From positions 1 through 41,893 of the forward strand of contig JAUNJO010000009.1 in NCBI GenBank assembly GCA_030533225.1: DNA of 41,893 nucleotides. The letters run 5' to 3'. The notes under the pieces are model-generated. The model made no database searches. It was given only the letters and a program-made list of their open reading frames with translations, and had not been told where the DNA came from. The stretch is from Eubacteriales bacterium. GTDB lineage: Bacteria > Bacillota > Clostridia > Oscillospirales > Acutalibacteraceae. The position numbers and the translations under genes were made by a program. This document shows, one piece after another, positions 23,316 to 30,491 of this stretch (its first letter is position 1; each line of letters starts with the position of its first letter).

Positions 23316-23570
23316 TTGTCACATAGCAAATTCAGAAAAAAGGGGCAATCGCTTTACATTGATAACCGGAATCCTTCCGCCAAAAAGTATATTAATATTT
23401 GTACACTATGTGGCAGAAGATGGTATAGTCCCGCCATCGAAGAGGAAGATTTTATCAGCAATCTGGAACACAAGGCGATATATGACGAACTTACGAAGAT
23501 GCTTCATTCCGCTTTAGCGTTGGACGCTTATGGCAGATGCAGTGATTGTGCAAATAAGCAAGATAAATGA
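23316..23570 (+). CDS. Small zinc-ribbon-like protein, unknown function
   Basis: The 84-residue basic protein carries two CxxC pairs (CTLC near residue 27 and CSDC near residue 77), suggesting one zinc site, and a basic N-terminus (SKFRKKGQSLYIDNR). I do not know a function for this family, although similar small proteins exist in Clostridia. The start is TTG at 23316, eight bases after AGGAGG. The GTG at 23307 would leave no spacing. It lies in module 1, downstream of a hairpin and a palindrome array, and has a weak promoter-like TTGAAT at the array's end. The gene 330 bases downstream has the same upstream layout. Confidence 0.75.
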   Translation: MSHSKFRKKGQSLYIDNRNPSAKKYINICTLCGRRWYSPAIEEEDFISNLEHKAIYDELTKMLHSALALDAYGRCSDCANKQDK

Positions 23571-23639
23571 TATGTTGTGATTGGTATACTTTTGCTTACT
23601 TTTACCCCGGTTCTGCGACCTTTGGTTACTCTTTGGCAC

Positions 23640-23684
23640 GAAAAAAGGTTACATTTGTCTACCTGACAAATGTGACCTTTTTTC
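23640..23684 (+). terminator. Hairpin with 20-bp stem (copy 2)
   Basis: The same stem and loop as 23040-23084 with one G-T wobble and one extra A/T pair. It lies 70 bases after the zinc-ribbon gene and heads module 2. The preceding GGCAC also resembles the tRNA 3' end before copy 1. Confidence 0.8.
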
Positions 23685-23686
23685 AA

Positions 23687-23852
23687 TGATATCCGTTCCT
23701 TGGCACGAACGGGTGATATATCTTCGATATGATATCGCTCTGCGAGCGATGATATACGCTTCGCGTATGAAGGGAACGGATATTATATCATATTTGCGGA
23801 GCAAATATATCATACGGCTTGCCGTATATCATATCGCGTAAGCGATATATCA
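23687..23852. repeat. Nested mini-palindrome array 2
   Basis: About 165 bases with the same design as array 1 but different sequence: CCGTTC/GAACGG, ATATC/GATAT, ATCGCTC/GAGCGAT, ATACGC/GCGTAT, ATTTGC/GCAAAT, ACGGC/GCCGT and ATCGC/GCGAT hairpins. Spacers are ATGAT in the left half and ATATCAT in the right half, complementary to each other. The outer ATATCCGTTCC (from 23689) can also pair with GGAACGGATAT (to about 23782), giving an alternative fold. Confidence 0.75.
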
Positions 23853-23881
23853 TTGAAATTCACGAAAAACTATGGTATGAT
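23853..23881 (+). promoter_or_regulatory. Promoter at the end of array 2
   Basis: -35 TTGAAA (23853-23858), 17-bp spacer, -10 TATGAT (23876-23881). The -35 begins exactly where the array ends (CATTGAA). The same CATTGAA ends array 1 (23252-23258). Confidence 0.7.
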
Positions 23882-23904
23882 TACCGCAAAAGAAGGTGCT
23901 TATT

Positions 23905-24618
23905 ATGGCTATGTGGAATCCTTGGCGCGGTTGTCATAAATGCAGTGACGGATGTCTTCATTGCTATATACATAAAGGCGATGCAAAAAGGCAGGTCAAC
24001 ACAAATGATATTGTGAAAACGAAAGATTTTTATAAGCCAATCGAACAGCTGAAAAACGGCAATTACAAGATGAAATCCGGAACGGTTTATCTTTGTTTTT
24101 CTACGGATTTTTTAATTGAAGAAGCAGATTCGTGGCGGGGTGAATGTTGGTCCATGATAAAGAAGCGTCAGGACTGCACATTTCTCTTTCTCACAAAGCG
24201 TATTGAACGGTTTAATCAGTGTGTTCCAGATGACTGGAATTACGGATATGAAAATGTAGTTGTATGCTGTACTGTTGAAAATCAGAAAAACGCTGACAAA
24301 AAGCTCTCTGTTTTTCGCTCTTTACCCATAAGGCACAAGTGCATCACAGCACAGCCGTTACTTGAAAGAATTGATATTGAACAGTATCTTGATGATATCG
24401 AACTTGTTGTGGTCGGCGGTGAATCCGACCGCAACGCCAGGCCGCTTAACTATGACTGGGTATTGGATATCAGGGAACAATGTGTCAGAAAGAATGTCAG
24501 TTTTGAGTTTCGGCAATGCGGAACCCATTTCATAAAAGACGGAAAACAGTACAAGTTACAAACAAAAGATCTGTGCAGTCAGGCGAAAAAGGCAGGAATA
24601 AATTTCACAGCACTTTGA
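23905..24618 (+). CDS. DUF5131 / phage Gp37-Gp68 family protein
   Basis: The 237-residue protein begins MAMWNPWRGCHKCSDGCLHCYIHKGD, the Cys-rich signature of the Gp37/Gp68 (DUF5131) family, with C10, C13, C17 and C20 probably holding an Fe-S cluster as in radical-SAM-like enzymes. Later family motifs are FLTKRIERF, VVCCTVENQ, QPLLERIDI, VVVGGESDRNARPLNYDWV and FRQCGTHFI. The reaction is not known. AGAAGG precedes the ATG; the GTG at 23896 is less likely. It is the gene of module 2, with a good promoter at 23853-23881 and a terminator at 24637-24668. Such genes are often phage- or element-borne. Confidence 0.88.
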   Translation: MAMWNPWRGCHKCSDGCLHCYIHKGDAKRQVNTNDIVKTKDFYKPIEQLKNGNYKMKSGTVYLCFSTDFLIEEADSWRGECWSMIKKRQDCTFLFLTKRIERFNQCVPDDWNYGYENVVVCCTVENQKNADKKLSVFRSLPIRHKCITAQPLLERIDIEQYLDDIELVVVGGESDRNARPLNYDWVLDIREQCVRKNVSFEFRQCGTHFIKDGKQYKLQTKDLCSQAKKAGINFTAL

Positions 24619-24636
24619 CAGTACTGATAAACGAAA

Positions 24637-24668
24637 ACAGTCGGCATACCCAAAGGTGTGCCGACTGT
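24637..24668 (+). terminator. Rho-independent terminator
   Basis: A 14-bp stem (ACAGTCGGCATACC / GGTGTGCCGACTGT, one wobble) with loop CAAA and a short T-run, just after the DUF5131 gene. Confidence 0.75.
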
Positions 24669-24687
24669 TCTTATGCGGATAAATCAT

Positions 24688-25038
24688 TTATCTAATATTT
24701 GCAAGCACAACGCTTTCTTCTCTGAGGCGGTCAAGCTTCTTGTTTCTGAAGTAAAGTGCTACATCTATGCCGATTTCGATAAAGTTGAGAATATAGAAGA
24801 AGAAACTTAAGTAAAAAATCATACCGCTGCAATCAAGAACTGTAATCTGCATGATTTTTCGGGTTATTCCGAATGCGTAACCTAAAAGCAGGAATACTTC
24901 AAAGAATAGGCTTTTGCCCTGTGCAGTCTTTGAAATCAGCGACTTTCTGATTGAAATCGGCCATGACAGTCCGAAGCAGAAAATTGTAATTGCCTCACAC
25001 AGCTCCATCACCAAACTATAATCCAATGAAAAATCCAT
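24688..25038 (-). CDS. PQ-loop/SemiSWEET-like small membrane protein
   Basis: The 116-residue protein has three membrane segments (about residues 8-25, 40-58, 70-90). It contains the pattern SWPISIRKSLISKTAQGKSL near the first loop, typical of PQ-loop proteins of the SWEET/SemiSWEET kind, which move small solutes. The substrate is unknown. The ATG at 25038 follows GGAGAGG; the frame is open to 25089 without a ribosome site. It is divergent from the LysR gene. Its own promoter (25078-25106) lies in the shared region, so the LysR protein may control it. Confidence 0.72.
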   Translation of the reverse strand: MDFSLDYSLVMELCEAITIFCFGLSWPISIRKSLISKTAQGKSLFFEVFLLLGYAFGITRKIMQITVLDCSGMIFYLSFFFYILNFIEIGIDVALYFRNKKLDRLREESVVLANIR

Positions 25039-25077
25039 TTTAACCTCTCCAAACACTTGATTTTTTGTACTGACAAT

Positions 25078-25106
25078 AATATAATACAAATACAGCTATA
25101 TGTAAA
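25078..25106 (-). promoter_or_regulatory. Promoter of the PQ-loop protein gene
   Basis: -35 TTTACA (25101-25106), 17-bp spacer, -10 TATATT (25078-25083), minus strand, in the LysR divergent region. Confidence 0.55.
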
Positions 25107-25156
25107 ATGTATAGTTTATATTTTTATTATATCATTTTGATATGTAGGAGAATGCT

Positions 25157-26053
25157 ATGTATATAAGCTATGACCACTATAGGATTTTTTACTTTGTTGC
25201 AAAATACGGCAGTTTCACCAAAGCCGCAGATATGTTACTCAGTAATCAGCCAAACCTTACAAGGACTGTCAGAAGTTTAGAAACCTCTTTGGGCTGCACT
25301 CTCTTTGAGCGTTCAAACAAAGGGGTAAAACTGACTGATGACGGGGAAAAACTATATGAACACATTTCCATTGCCTTTGAACACATAGAAGCAGGTGAAC
25401 GGGAGATTTCGCAAAAGAACAGTCTTAAAAAAGGTGTTTTATCTATCGGTGCAAGTGAAATTGCACTGAGGTGTTTCCTGCTGCCTATCCTCAACGAATA
25501 CAGGCATAAATATCCGGGAATACAGATTAAGATTTCAAATGTCTGTACCCCTCAGGCGGTTACAATGCTGAACAACGGCCTGGTTGACCTGGCATTCGTG
25601 ACCACTCCTATAAAATCTGACCCGGAGCTTAAGAAAATCAATCTCAAAAGCCTGAATGAAACAGCAATCTGCGGAGAAGCATTCAGAAATTTGATTAATC
25701 CCGAAAAACCTGTGTCATTTCGCAGAATAACCAAATACCCAATTGTCTCCCTTGGACCGAAAACTTCAACCTTTGAGTTTTATCTTAAACTGTTTTTGGA
25801 ACACGGATGTACTTTCTCATCGGACATTGAAGCCGCAACCGCAGACCAGATAATCCCCTTGGTTAAGCACAACTTAGGAATAGGATTTGTGCCCGAGGAC
25901 TTTATTGAAGCTAACCGTGAAGAAACAGGGATATATGTAATTCCTCTCAAAGAGGAAATACCTAAGAGATATATTTCGCTGATCAAGAGAAAAGGGCGCA
26001 CCCTCTCCCCTCCTGCCAAGGAGCTTGAAAGAATAATAACCGACAATTTGTAA
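25157..26053 (+). CDS. LysR-family transcriptional regulator
   Basis: The 298-residue protein shows the N-terminal LysR helix-turn-helix (FYFVAKYGSFTKAADMLLSNQPNLTRTVRSLETSLGCTLFERSNKGVKLTDDGE, residues ~9-70). The C-terminal effector-binding region is periplasmic-binding-protein-like (from LSIGASEIALRCFLLPILNEY). The ligand is unknown. GGAG lies upstream of the ATG. It is divergent from the PQ-loop gene and convergent with the dicarboxylate operon. It could regulate either, but the divergent gene is the usual LysR target. Confidence 0.93.
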   Translation: MYISYDHYRIFYFVAKYGSFTKAADMLLSNQPNLTRTVRSLETSLGCTLFERSNKGVKLTDDGEKLYEHISIAFEHIEAGEREISQKNSLKKGVLSIGASEIALRCFLLPILNEYRHKYPGIQIKISNVCTPQAVTMLNNGLVDLAFVTTPIKSDPELKKINLKSLNETAICGEAFRNLINPEKPVSFRRITKYPIVSLGPKTSTFEFYLKLFLEHGCTFSSDIEAATADQIIPLVKHNLGIGFVPEDFIEANREETGIYVIPLKEEIPKRYISLIKRKGRTLSPPAKELERIITDNL

Positions 26054-26058
26054 ATAAT

Positions 26059-26095
26059 AAAGGCTATGATGTTTATCTAAAGCACCATAGCCTTT
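26059..26095. terminator. Bidirectional terminator between LysR and the succinate operon
   Basis: Stem AAAGGCTATG / CATAGCCTTT with A/T tracts on both sides, between two convergent genes. Confidence 0.7.
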
Positions 26096-26102
26096 AATCT
26101 AT

Positions 26103-27326
26103 TTAGAATATCATAAACAATAGCTGAGACACCACTACAACAGAGATTAGTGCTATAGGATAGGTTGCGGCATAGGCAGCGGCAACATCCTCGGTACCTG
26201 CTACATTAATGAGCGTTCCCAAGGCAGGGGTACTTGTCATACCGCCTGTGATTGAGCCTAAGTTGTTGAGAAGCGACAGTTTCAGAACATACTTTGCGAA
26301 AATATAACCGATAACCATAGGGATGACAGTCATGAGGAAGCCGTACAGGAAATATATGGGCTTGAACTCGGCAACAAATCTTACACCGCCGGCTACACCT
26401 GCTCCTGCGAGGAAAAGCATCAGACCGAATTCTCTGAACACCTTGAGAGTTCTGTCAGAGGGCATAAGACTGATTTTTCCTATTCTGCCGAAATGTCCCA
26501 TGATAAGAGAAACAAGCAGACAGCCGCCTGTGGTTGTAAGGGAGAAACTGCCTATCTTTAGGAGACCGACAAATATTCCTATGACAGCTGCTAAAGCAAA
26601 CATACCTATACCAAACTCGTCAATATGGATAAGTTTGCCCTCGTACTTTTTCTTAGTGCTTGCCTCCGCAGTTTTCGTGAGTTCTTTGCGCTCTGCATTC
26701 ATGTCAGCCTTTGTGAGCTTAGGCATAAGCTGAACAAAGAGAACAACTCCGATTACACCGAACAGATAAGCTATTCCGTAGCCGGTTACTACCGTTCCCG
26801 ACAAATCACCGGCAGTCTCTCTTGCCGCTGTGAAAGCAGGAGTTGAGGTGAGTGCACCTGAAAGGAGACCTACTACCATAGCAGTAAGGTTATCGTAATT
26901 CTGCTCACCTGTGAGTCTGCCGATACAGATACAGCCTGCGGCTACAAGACCGCCTGTAACAATAATTATAAGACCCAAGAGAACATAAGACTTAAAATTT
27001 TGCTTGAGATTCGAGAAAAACTTAGGGCCTGCGATAAAGCCTACGGAAGTTACAAAGAGTACAAGACCGATGTTATCAACAATCTTTAGAGCCTCGGTTG
27101 CATAGTCAACCTTTACACCGCCCTCTTCCACAACAAGCTGTGCTACCAAGGGGTCATAGAGGAAGCAACCAAAAAGGATTGCGATAACAAACACTCCTGC
27201 TGTACCAAGGGAAATTCCTTTAATTGTTATTCTTCCCAGGGCATAACCTACTGCAGCAATAGCAAAGAGACAGAACATTAAAAATGAAACTTGAGTTATG
27301 GAAATCGCTCCGCCAAATAAATTCAT
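26103..27326 (-). CDS. AspT/YidE/YbjL-type carrier, probable dicarboxylate transporter
   Basis: The 407-residue membrane protein has about 10 helices. Two repeated signatures are GLLSGALTSTPAFTAA and GSITGGMTSTPALGTL, characteristic of the aspartate:alanine exchanger (AspT) family. The two central TrkA-C domains common in AspT and YidE are missing; a short charged linker (KADMNAERKELTKTAEASTKKKYEGK) takes their place. It is the last gene of the malate-fumarate-succinate operon, 15 bases after frdA, so succinate or fumarate/succinate exchange is the likely job. AAGGAGGA precedes the ATG. The substrate is inference from context. Confidence 0.82.
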   Translation of the reverse strand: MNLFGGAISITQVSFLMFCLFAIAAVGYALGRITIKGISLGTAGVFVIAILFGCFLYDPLVAQLVVEEGGVKVDYATEALKIVDNIGLVLFVTSVGFIAGPKFFSNLKQNFKSYVLLGLIIIVTGGLVAAGCICIGRLTGEQNYDNLTAMVVGLLSGALTSTPAFTAARETAGDLSGTVVTGYGIAYLFGVIGVVLFVQLMPKLTKADMNAERKELTKTAEASTKKKYEGKLIHIDEFGIGMFALAAVIGIFVGLLKIGSFSLTTTGGCLLVSLIMGHFGRIGKISLMPSDRTLKVFREFGLMLFLAGAGVAGGVRFVAEFKPIYFLYGFLMTVIPMVIGYIFAKYVLKLSLLNNLGSITGGMTSTPALGTLINVAGTEDVAAAYAATYPIALISVVVVSQLLFMIF

Positions 27327-27341
27327 GAAACTTAGTCCTCC

Positions 27342-28946
27342 TTAAATGCTCTTCTGATTTGTGTAGTTAGGAAGAAGCTTAGGAGAAACTACATCAGTAT
27401 CAATGCCGGCACCCTCGATTTCGCTCTCAAACTTTGCCACATGGTCGAGAGTAAGCTTGCCCACCTGTGTATTTTTAGCAGTTGCGGCGGCGTTTTTGCC
27501 TGCGCTTCTGCCGAATACGATAATATCAAGGAGTGAATTTCCCATAAGACGGTTCTTGCCATGGATACCTCCGACTGCCTCACCTGCAACAAAGAGATTC
27601 TTCACGCAGGTTGACATACAGTTATCACTGATATCAAGACCGCCGTTCTGATAATGGAGTGTGGGATAAACAAGAATAGGCTCTTTGCGAATATCAATGC
27701 CATACTGACCGAACATACGCATCATGGCAGGAATTCTTGCTTCGATTGTGCCCTCGCCGCCGATTGCCTCAATCATAGGTGTATCCAGCCAAACTGCTGT
27801 GCCGTTGCCTGTGTTTACACCGTTCTCACGGGTTGAACACTCGCGAATGATGGAAGCGGCAGTAACATCACGGGTCTCAAGAGGATGCATGAACACCTCG
27901 CCGTTTACATTGACAAGCTTTGCACCGAGAGAGCGCACCTTCTCGGTTACAAGTGCACCGAAAATCTGTACGGGGTAAGCCGTGCCTGTGGGATGATACT
28001 GCAATGTTTCGGCATAGAGAAGCTTTGCGCCTGCTCTGTAGCCGAGCACAAGTCCGTCGGCAGTTGCGCCGTAGTGGTTGGATGTGGGGAATCCCTGATA
28101 GTGCATACGGCCGGCACCGCCTGTCGCGATAATAACAGTCTTTGCCTTAGCGACCATAAGGTCGCCTGTTTCCATATTCATAAGAACAGCACCGGCAGCG
28201 TTTCCGTTATCATCAAGGATAAGTTCGATAGCGGCAGTAAAGTCTATAACCGGGATACCGCGGTTGAGAACTTCGTCACGGAGAGTTCGCATAATCTCGG
28301 CACCGGAATAGTCCTTAGCCGCATGCATACGCTTACGGGATGTACCGCCGCCGTGGGTGGTAATCATTGTGCCGTTTTCATCTTTATCAAACTCAACACC
28401 AAGCTCATTGAGCCACTTAATTGCTTCGGGAGCGTCGCAAACGAGCTTTGAGAGAAGCTCTCTCTTTGCAGCAAAGTGACCGCCGCCGAAAGCATCAACA
28501 AAGTGGATTGCCGGAGAATCGTTGGGCTTATCGGCAGCCTGAATACCGCCCTCAGCCATCATTGTGTTTGCGTCACCCATACGGAGCTTGGTAACAACCA
28601 TAACCTCTGCCCCTGCTTCGTTTGCCTCGATAGCGGCCGAAGCTCCGGCGCCGCCGCCGCCGATAACGAGTACATCTGTCTCATAATCGGGAGCGTCAAG
28701 GTTTACATCCTCGGCAGTAATTCGGCTGTGAGCCTGAAGAATCTCTGCAAGCTCAATGGGAACCATCTCGCCCTTATTCGGACCGATTTTAAGTTCTGCG
28801 AACTGGTCCTTCCTGTAGTCGGGATGATACTGTGCCAAAAGCTCCTCTTTCTGTGAAGCTGTCATACGCTCAGGCTCAAGGGCTATATTCTTGGCTCTTG
28901 CCTGTTCAACTAATTTTAACGAATTCTGAAATTCCTGTGAGTACAT
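27342..28946 (-). CDS. frdA: Soluble fumarate reductase, flavoprotein subunit
   Basis: Reduces fumarate to succinate. The 534-residue protein has the FAD-binding motif VIGGGGAGASA (residues ~94-104), the FAD/substrate segments THGGGTSRKRMHAAKDYSG and LQYHPTG, and active-site residues near RECSTRENG and LHYQNGGLDIS. The ~85-residue N-terminal extension is unlike classic FrdA and is like thiol:fumarate reductase/soluble types. There is no membrane-anchor gene, so the enzyme is expected to be cytosolic and to take electrons from FrdB and the adjacent Flx/Hdr proteins. AAGGAGGG precedes the ATG. Confidence 0.92.
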   Translation of the reverse strand: MYSQEFQNSLKLVEQARAKNIALEPERMTASQKEELLAQYHPDYRKDQFAELKIGPNKGEMVPIELAEILQAHSRITAEDVNLDAPDYETDVLVIGGGGAGASAAIEANEAGAEVMVVTKLRMGDANTMMAEGGIQAADKPNDSPAIHFVDAFGGGHFAAKRELLSKLVCDAPEAIKWLNELGVEFDKDENGTMITTHGGGTSRKRMHAAKDYSGAEIMRTLRDEVLNRGIPVIDFTAAIELILDDNGNAAGAVLMNMETGDLMVAKAKTVIIATGGAGRMHYQGFPTSNHYGATADGLVLGYRAGAKLLYAETLQYHPTGTAYPVQIFGALVTEKVRSLGAKLVNVNGEVFMHPLETRDVTAASIIRECSTRENGVNTGNGTAVWLDTPMIEAIGGEGTIEARIPAMMRMFGQYGIDIRKEPILVYPTLHYQNGGLDISDNCMSTCVKNLFVAGEAVGGIHGKNRLMGNSLLDIIVFGRSAGKNAAATAKNTQVGKLTLDHVAKFESEIEGAGIDTDVVSPKLLPNYTNQKSI

Positions 28947-28960
28947 AATACCGTCCCTCC

Positions 28961-29635
28961 TTACTTCTCGATTTCTCTTGTATTGTAAAGCTCTTTCATC
29001 TCGTCGATGGGTTTATTCATAAGAGCTTCAATAAGTTCATTGAATGTGCCGTCTTTAATCTCCTGTACCCTATTCTCGAGGTGAGCACTCTTGGGAGCTA
29101 AATACTTACCGTTGATACGGCGGGCAAGCATTGCAACCTGAGGATGAGAGATACCGGCAGGGCAACGGGAGGAGCAAACTCCGCACATAACGCAGTCGAA
29201 GGACTCTTCTGCACACTTCTCAAAGTCTCCGCGCTGGGCGTATGCTATGTACTGCATAACATTGAGCTTCTGGGTACATGCCTTTGTGCAGGCATTACAG
29301 CCGATACATGAGTAAATCTCGGGATAAAGCTGCATCATCACTGCCTCGGTGGTGCTGACCTTTTCAATATCGTAAACCTGCTTAACAAGCGGGAAGAACG
29401 GCAGAGTTGCAATATACATATTGTCCTCAACCTTAGTCTGACAAGCAAGGCAAGCCTTCAGCTCCTGCTGGCCTTTGATTCTGTAAATAGTCGCACAGGC
29501 ACCGCAGAAACCGTTTCGGCAGCCACATCCGCGTACAAGCTGATAGCCTGCGTACTCCATTGCAGTCATGATTGTAAGATGGTCCGGCACTTGATATTTT
29601 TTGCCGAACAAGAATATATTTACCGTATTTTCCAT
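28961..29635 (-). CDS. frdB: Fumarate reductase iron-sulfur subunit
   Basis: The ~224-residue protein combines a plant-type [2Fe-2S] domain (CGCRNGFCGAC ... CLAC, residues ~36-65) with two [4Fe-4S] motifs (CIGCNACTKAC and CVMCGVCSSRCPAG). It should pass electrons to FrdA. Unlike methanogen TfrB it has no C-terminal CCG domain; that function is encoded separately as hdrB. The ATG at 29635 has GGAGG upstream; the open frame to 29722 overlaps the next gene and has no ribosome site. It lies 14 bases upstream of frdA and 22 after the flxA-like gene. Confidence 0.9.
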   Translation of the reverse strand: MENTVNIFLFGKKYQVPDHLTIMTAMEYAGYQLVRGCGCRNGFCGACATIYRIKGQQELKACLACQTKVEDNMYIATLPFFPLVKQVYDIEKVSTTEAVMMQLYPEIYSCIGCNACTKACTQKLNVMQYIAYAQRGDFEKCAEESFDCVMCGVCSSRCPAGISHPQVAMLARRINGKYLAPKSAHLENRVQEIKDGTFNELIEALMNKPIDEMKELYNTREIEK

Positions 29636-29657
29636 GTTTATTTCCTCCAAATCCTCA

Positions 29658-30491
29658 TTAGTACTCATCAGGGAGTTCCGAAATCTCGTCCATGCGGAAA
29701 ACGGGACCGTCTTTGCAGACATACTTTGCGCCTACATTACAGCGTCCGCACTTACCTACTCCGCATTTCATTTTAAGCTCCAGGGTTGTGTAAATCTGAG
29801 TTTTCTCGAATCCTAAAGCTACAAGGCCGTCAAGTGTGAACTTGATCATAATGGGAGGTCCACAGATTATGGCGGTCTTATTTGTTTCAAATCCTAACTC
29901 CTTGACGAAGTTGGGAACGAAACCCACATGGCCGTCCCAACCCTCCTGAGGATTGTCGATTGTAAGATGAACATCAACCCCTGTGTCCTTGGTCCACTCC
30001 TCAATGATTTCCTCATAATCGAGAAGGTCATCTTTGGAACGGGAACCGTAAACAATGTCGATTTTACCGTAACGATCCCGGTAATGACGGCAGTAGTTGA
30101 TAACGGAACGCAGGGGAGCAAGACCTACACCGCCTGCAATGAACAGCAGATTCTCTCCGGCAAACTCATCATCAACAGGGAAAGGTTTGCCGTAAGGTCC
30201 TCTGACAGTAAGCTGCTGACCTACCTCTGCGGCATGGAGCCAGTCGGTAACACAACCGCACTTCTTAATCGAAAACTCCATATACTCGGTGTTTGTTGGT
30301 GAAGAAGTGATTGAGAACATCGCTTCGCCCACACCGGGGATTGAAAGCATAGCACACTGACCCGGTCTGTGGTCAAAAGGCTTTTTGCCGTCAGGAGTCA
30401 GAACGCGAAAAGTTTTAATATCGGGGGTGTCAATACGAATATCGGTAATTACGCCCACAACAGGAATTAAGGTATCATTTACATTACGCAT
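29658..30491 (-). CDS. FAD/NAD(P)-binding electron-input subunit (FlxA-like)
   Basis: The ~277-residue protein belongs to the ferredoxin-NADP-reductase/DHODH-PyrK/hydrogenase-gamma family. The FAD site is PGQCAMLSIPG, the nicotinamide/FAD region IAGGVGLAPLRSV, and a C-terminal [2Fe-2S] binding motif is CGVGKCGRC...C. In Flx-Hdr complexes this subunit oxidises NADH and feeds HdrA. The ATG at 30491 follows GGAGGTAATGAAA; the ATG at 30497 is too close to the site. It overlaps the gene upstream by a few bases and precedes frdB. NADH rather than NADPH is assumed from the family. Confidence 0.88.
   Translation of the reverse strand: MRNVNDTLIPVVGVITDIRIDTPDIKTFRVLTPDGKKPFDHRPGQCAMLSIPGVGEAMFSITSSPTNTEYMEFSIKKCGCVTDWLHAAEVGQQLTVRGPYGKPFPVDDEFAGENLLFIAGGVGLAPLRSVINYCRHYRDRYGKIDIVYGSRSKDDLLDYEEIIEEWTKDTGVDVHLTIDNPQEGWDGHVGFVPNFVKELGFETNKTAIICGPPIMIKFTLDGLVALGFEKTQIYTTLELKMKCGVGKCGRCNVGAKYVCKDGPVFRMDEISELPDEY

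Noticed and set aside
23040-23684. An element integrated at the tRNA-Leu 3' end with the two hairpins as att sites
   Set aside because: The repeated sequence is the hairpin plus a short GGCAC, not the tRNA 3' end itself, and no recombinase lies in between. Duplication of a terminator module fits better, although it is not excluded.
23088-23852. CRISPR array
   Set aside because: The repeats are short palindromes of differing sequence, not identical 25-36 base repeats with unique spacers, and no cas gene is present.
24688-25038. Control of the succinate operon by the LysR protein
   Set aside because: The LysR gene is convergent with the operon and a terminator lies between them; a Rex-type site explains operon control better.
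27885-28451. A 188-codon plus-strand open frame within frdA
   Set aside because: Shadow of frdA on the opposite strand; frdA has continuous family motifs through the same bases.
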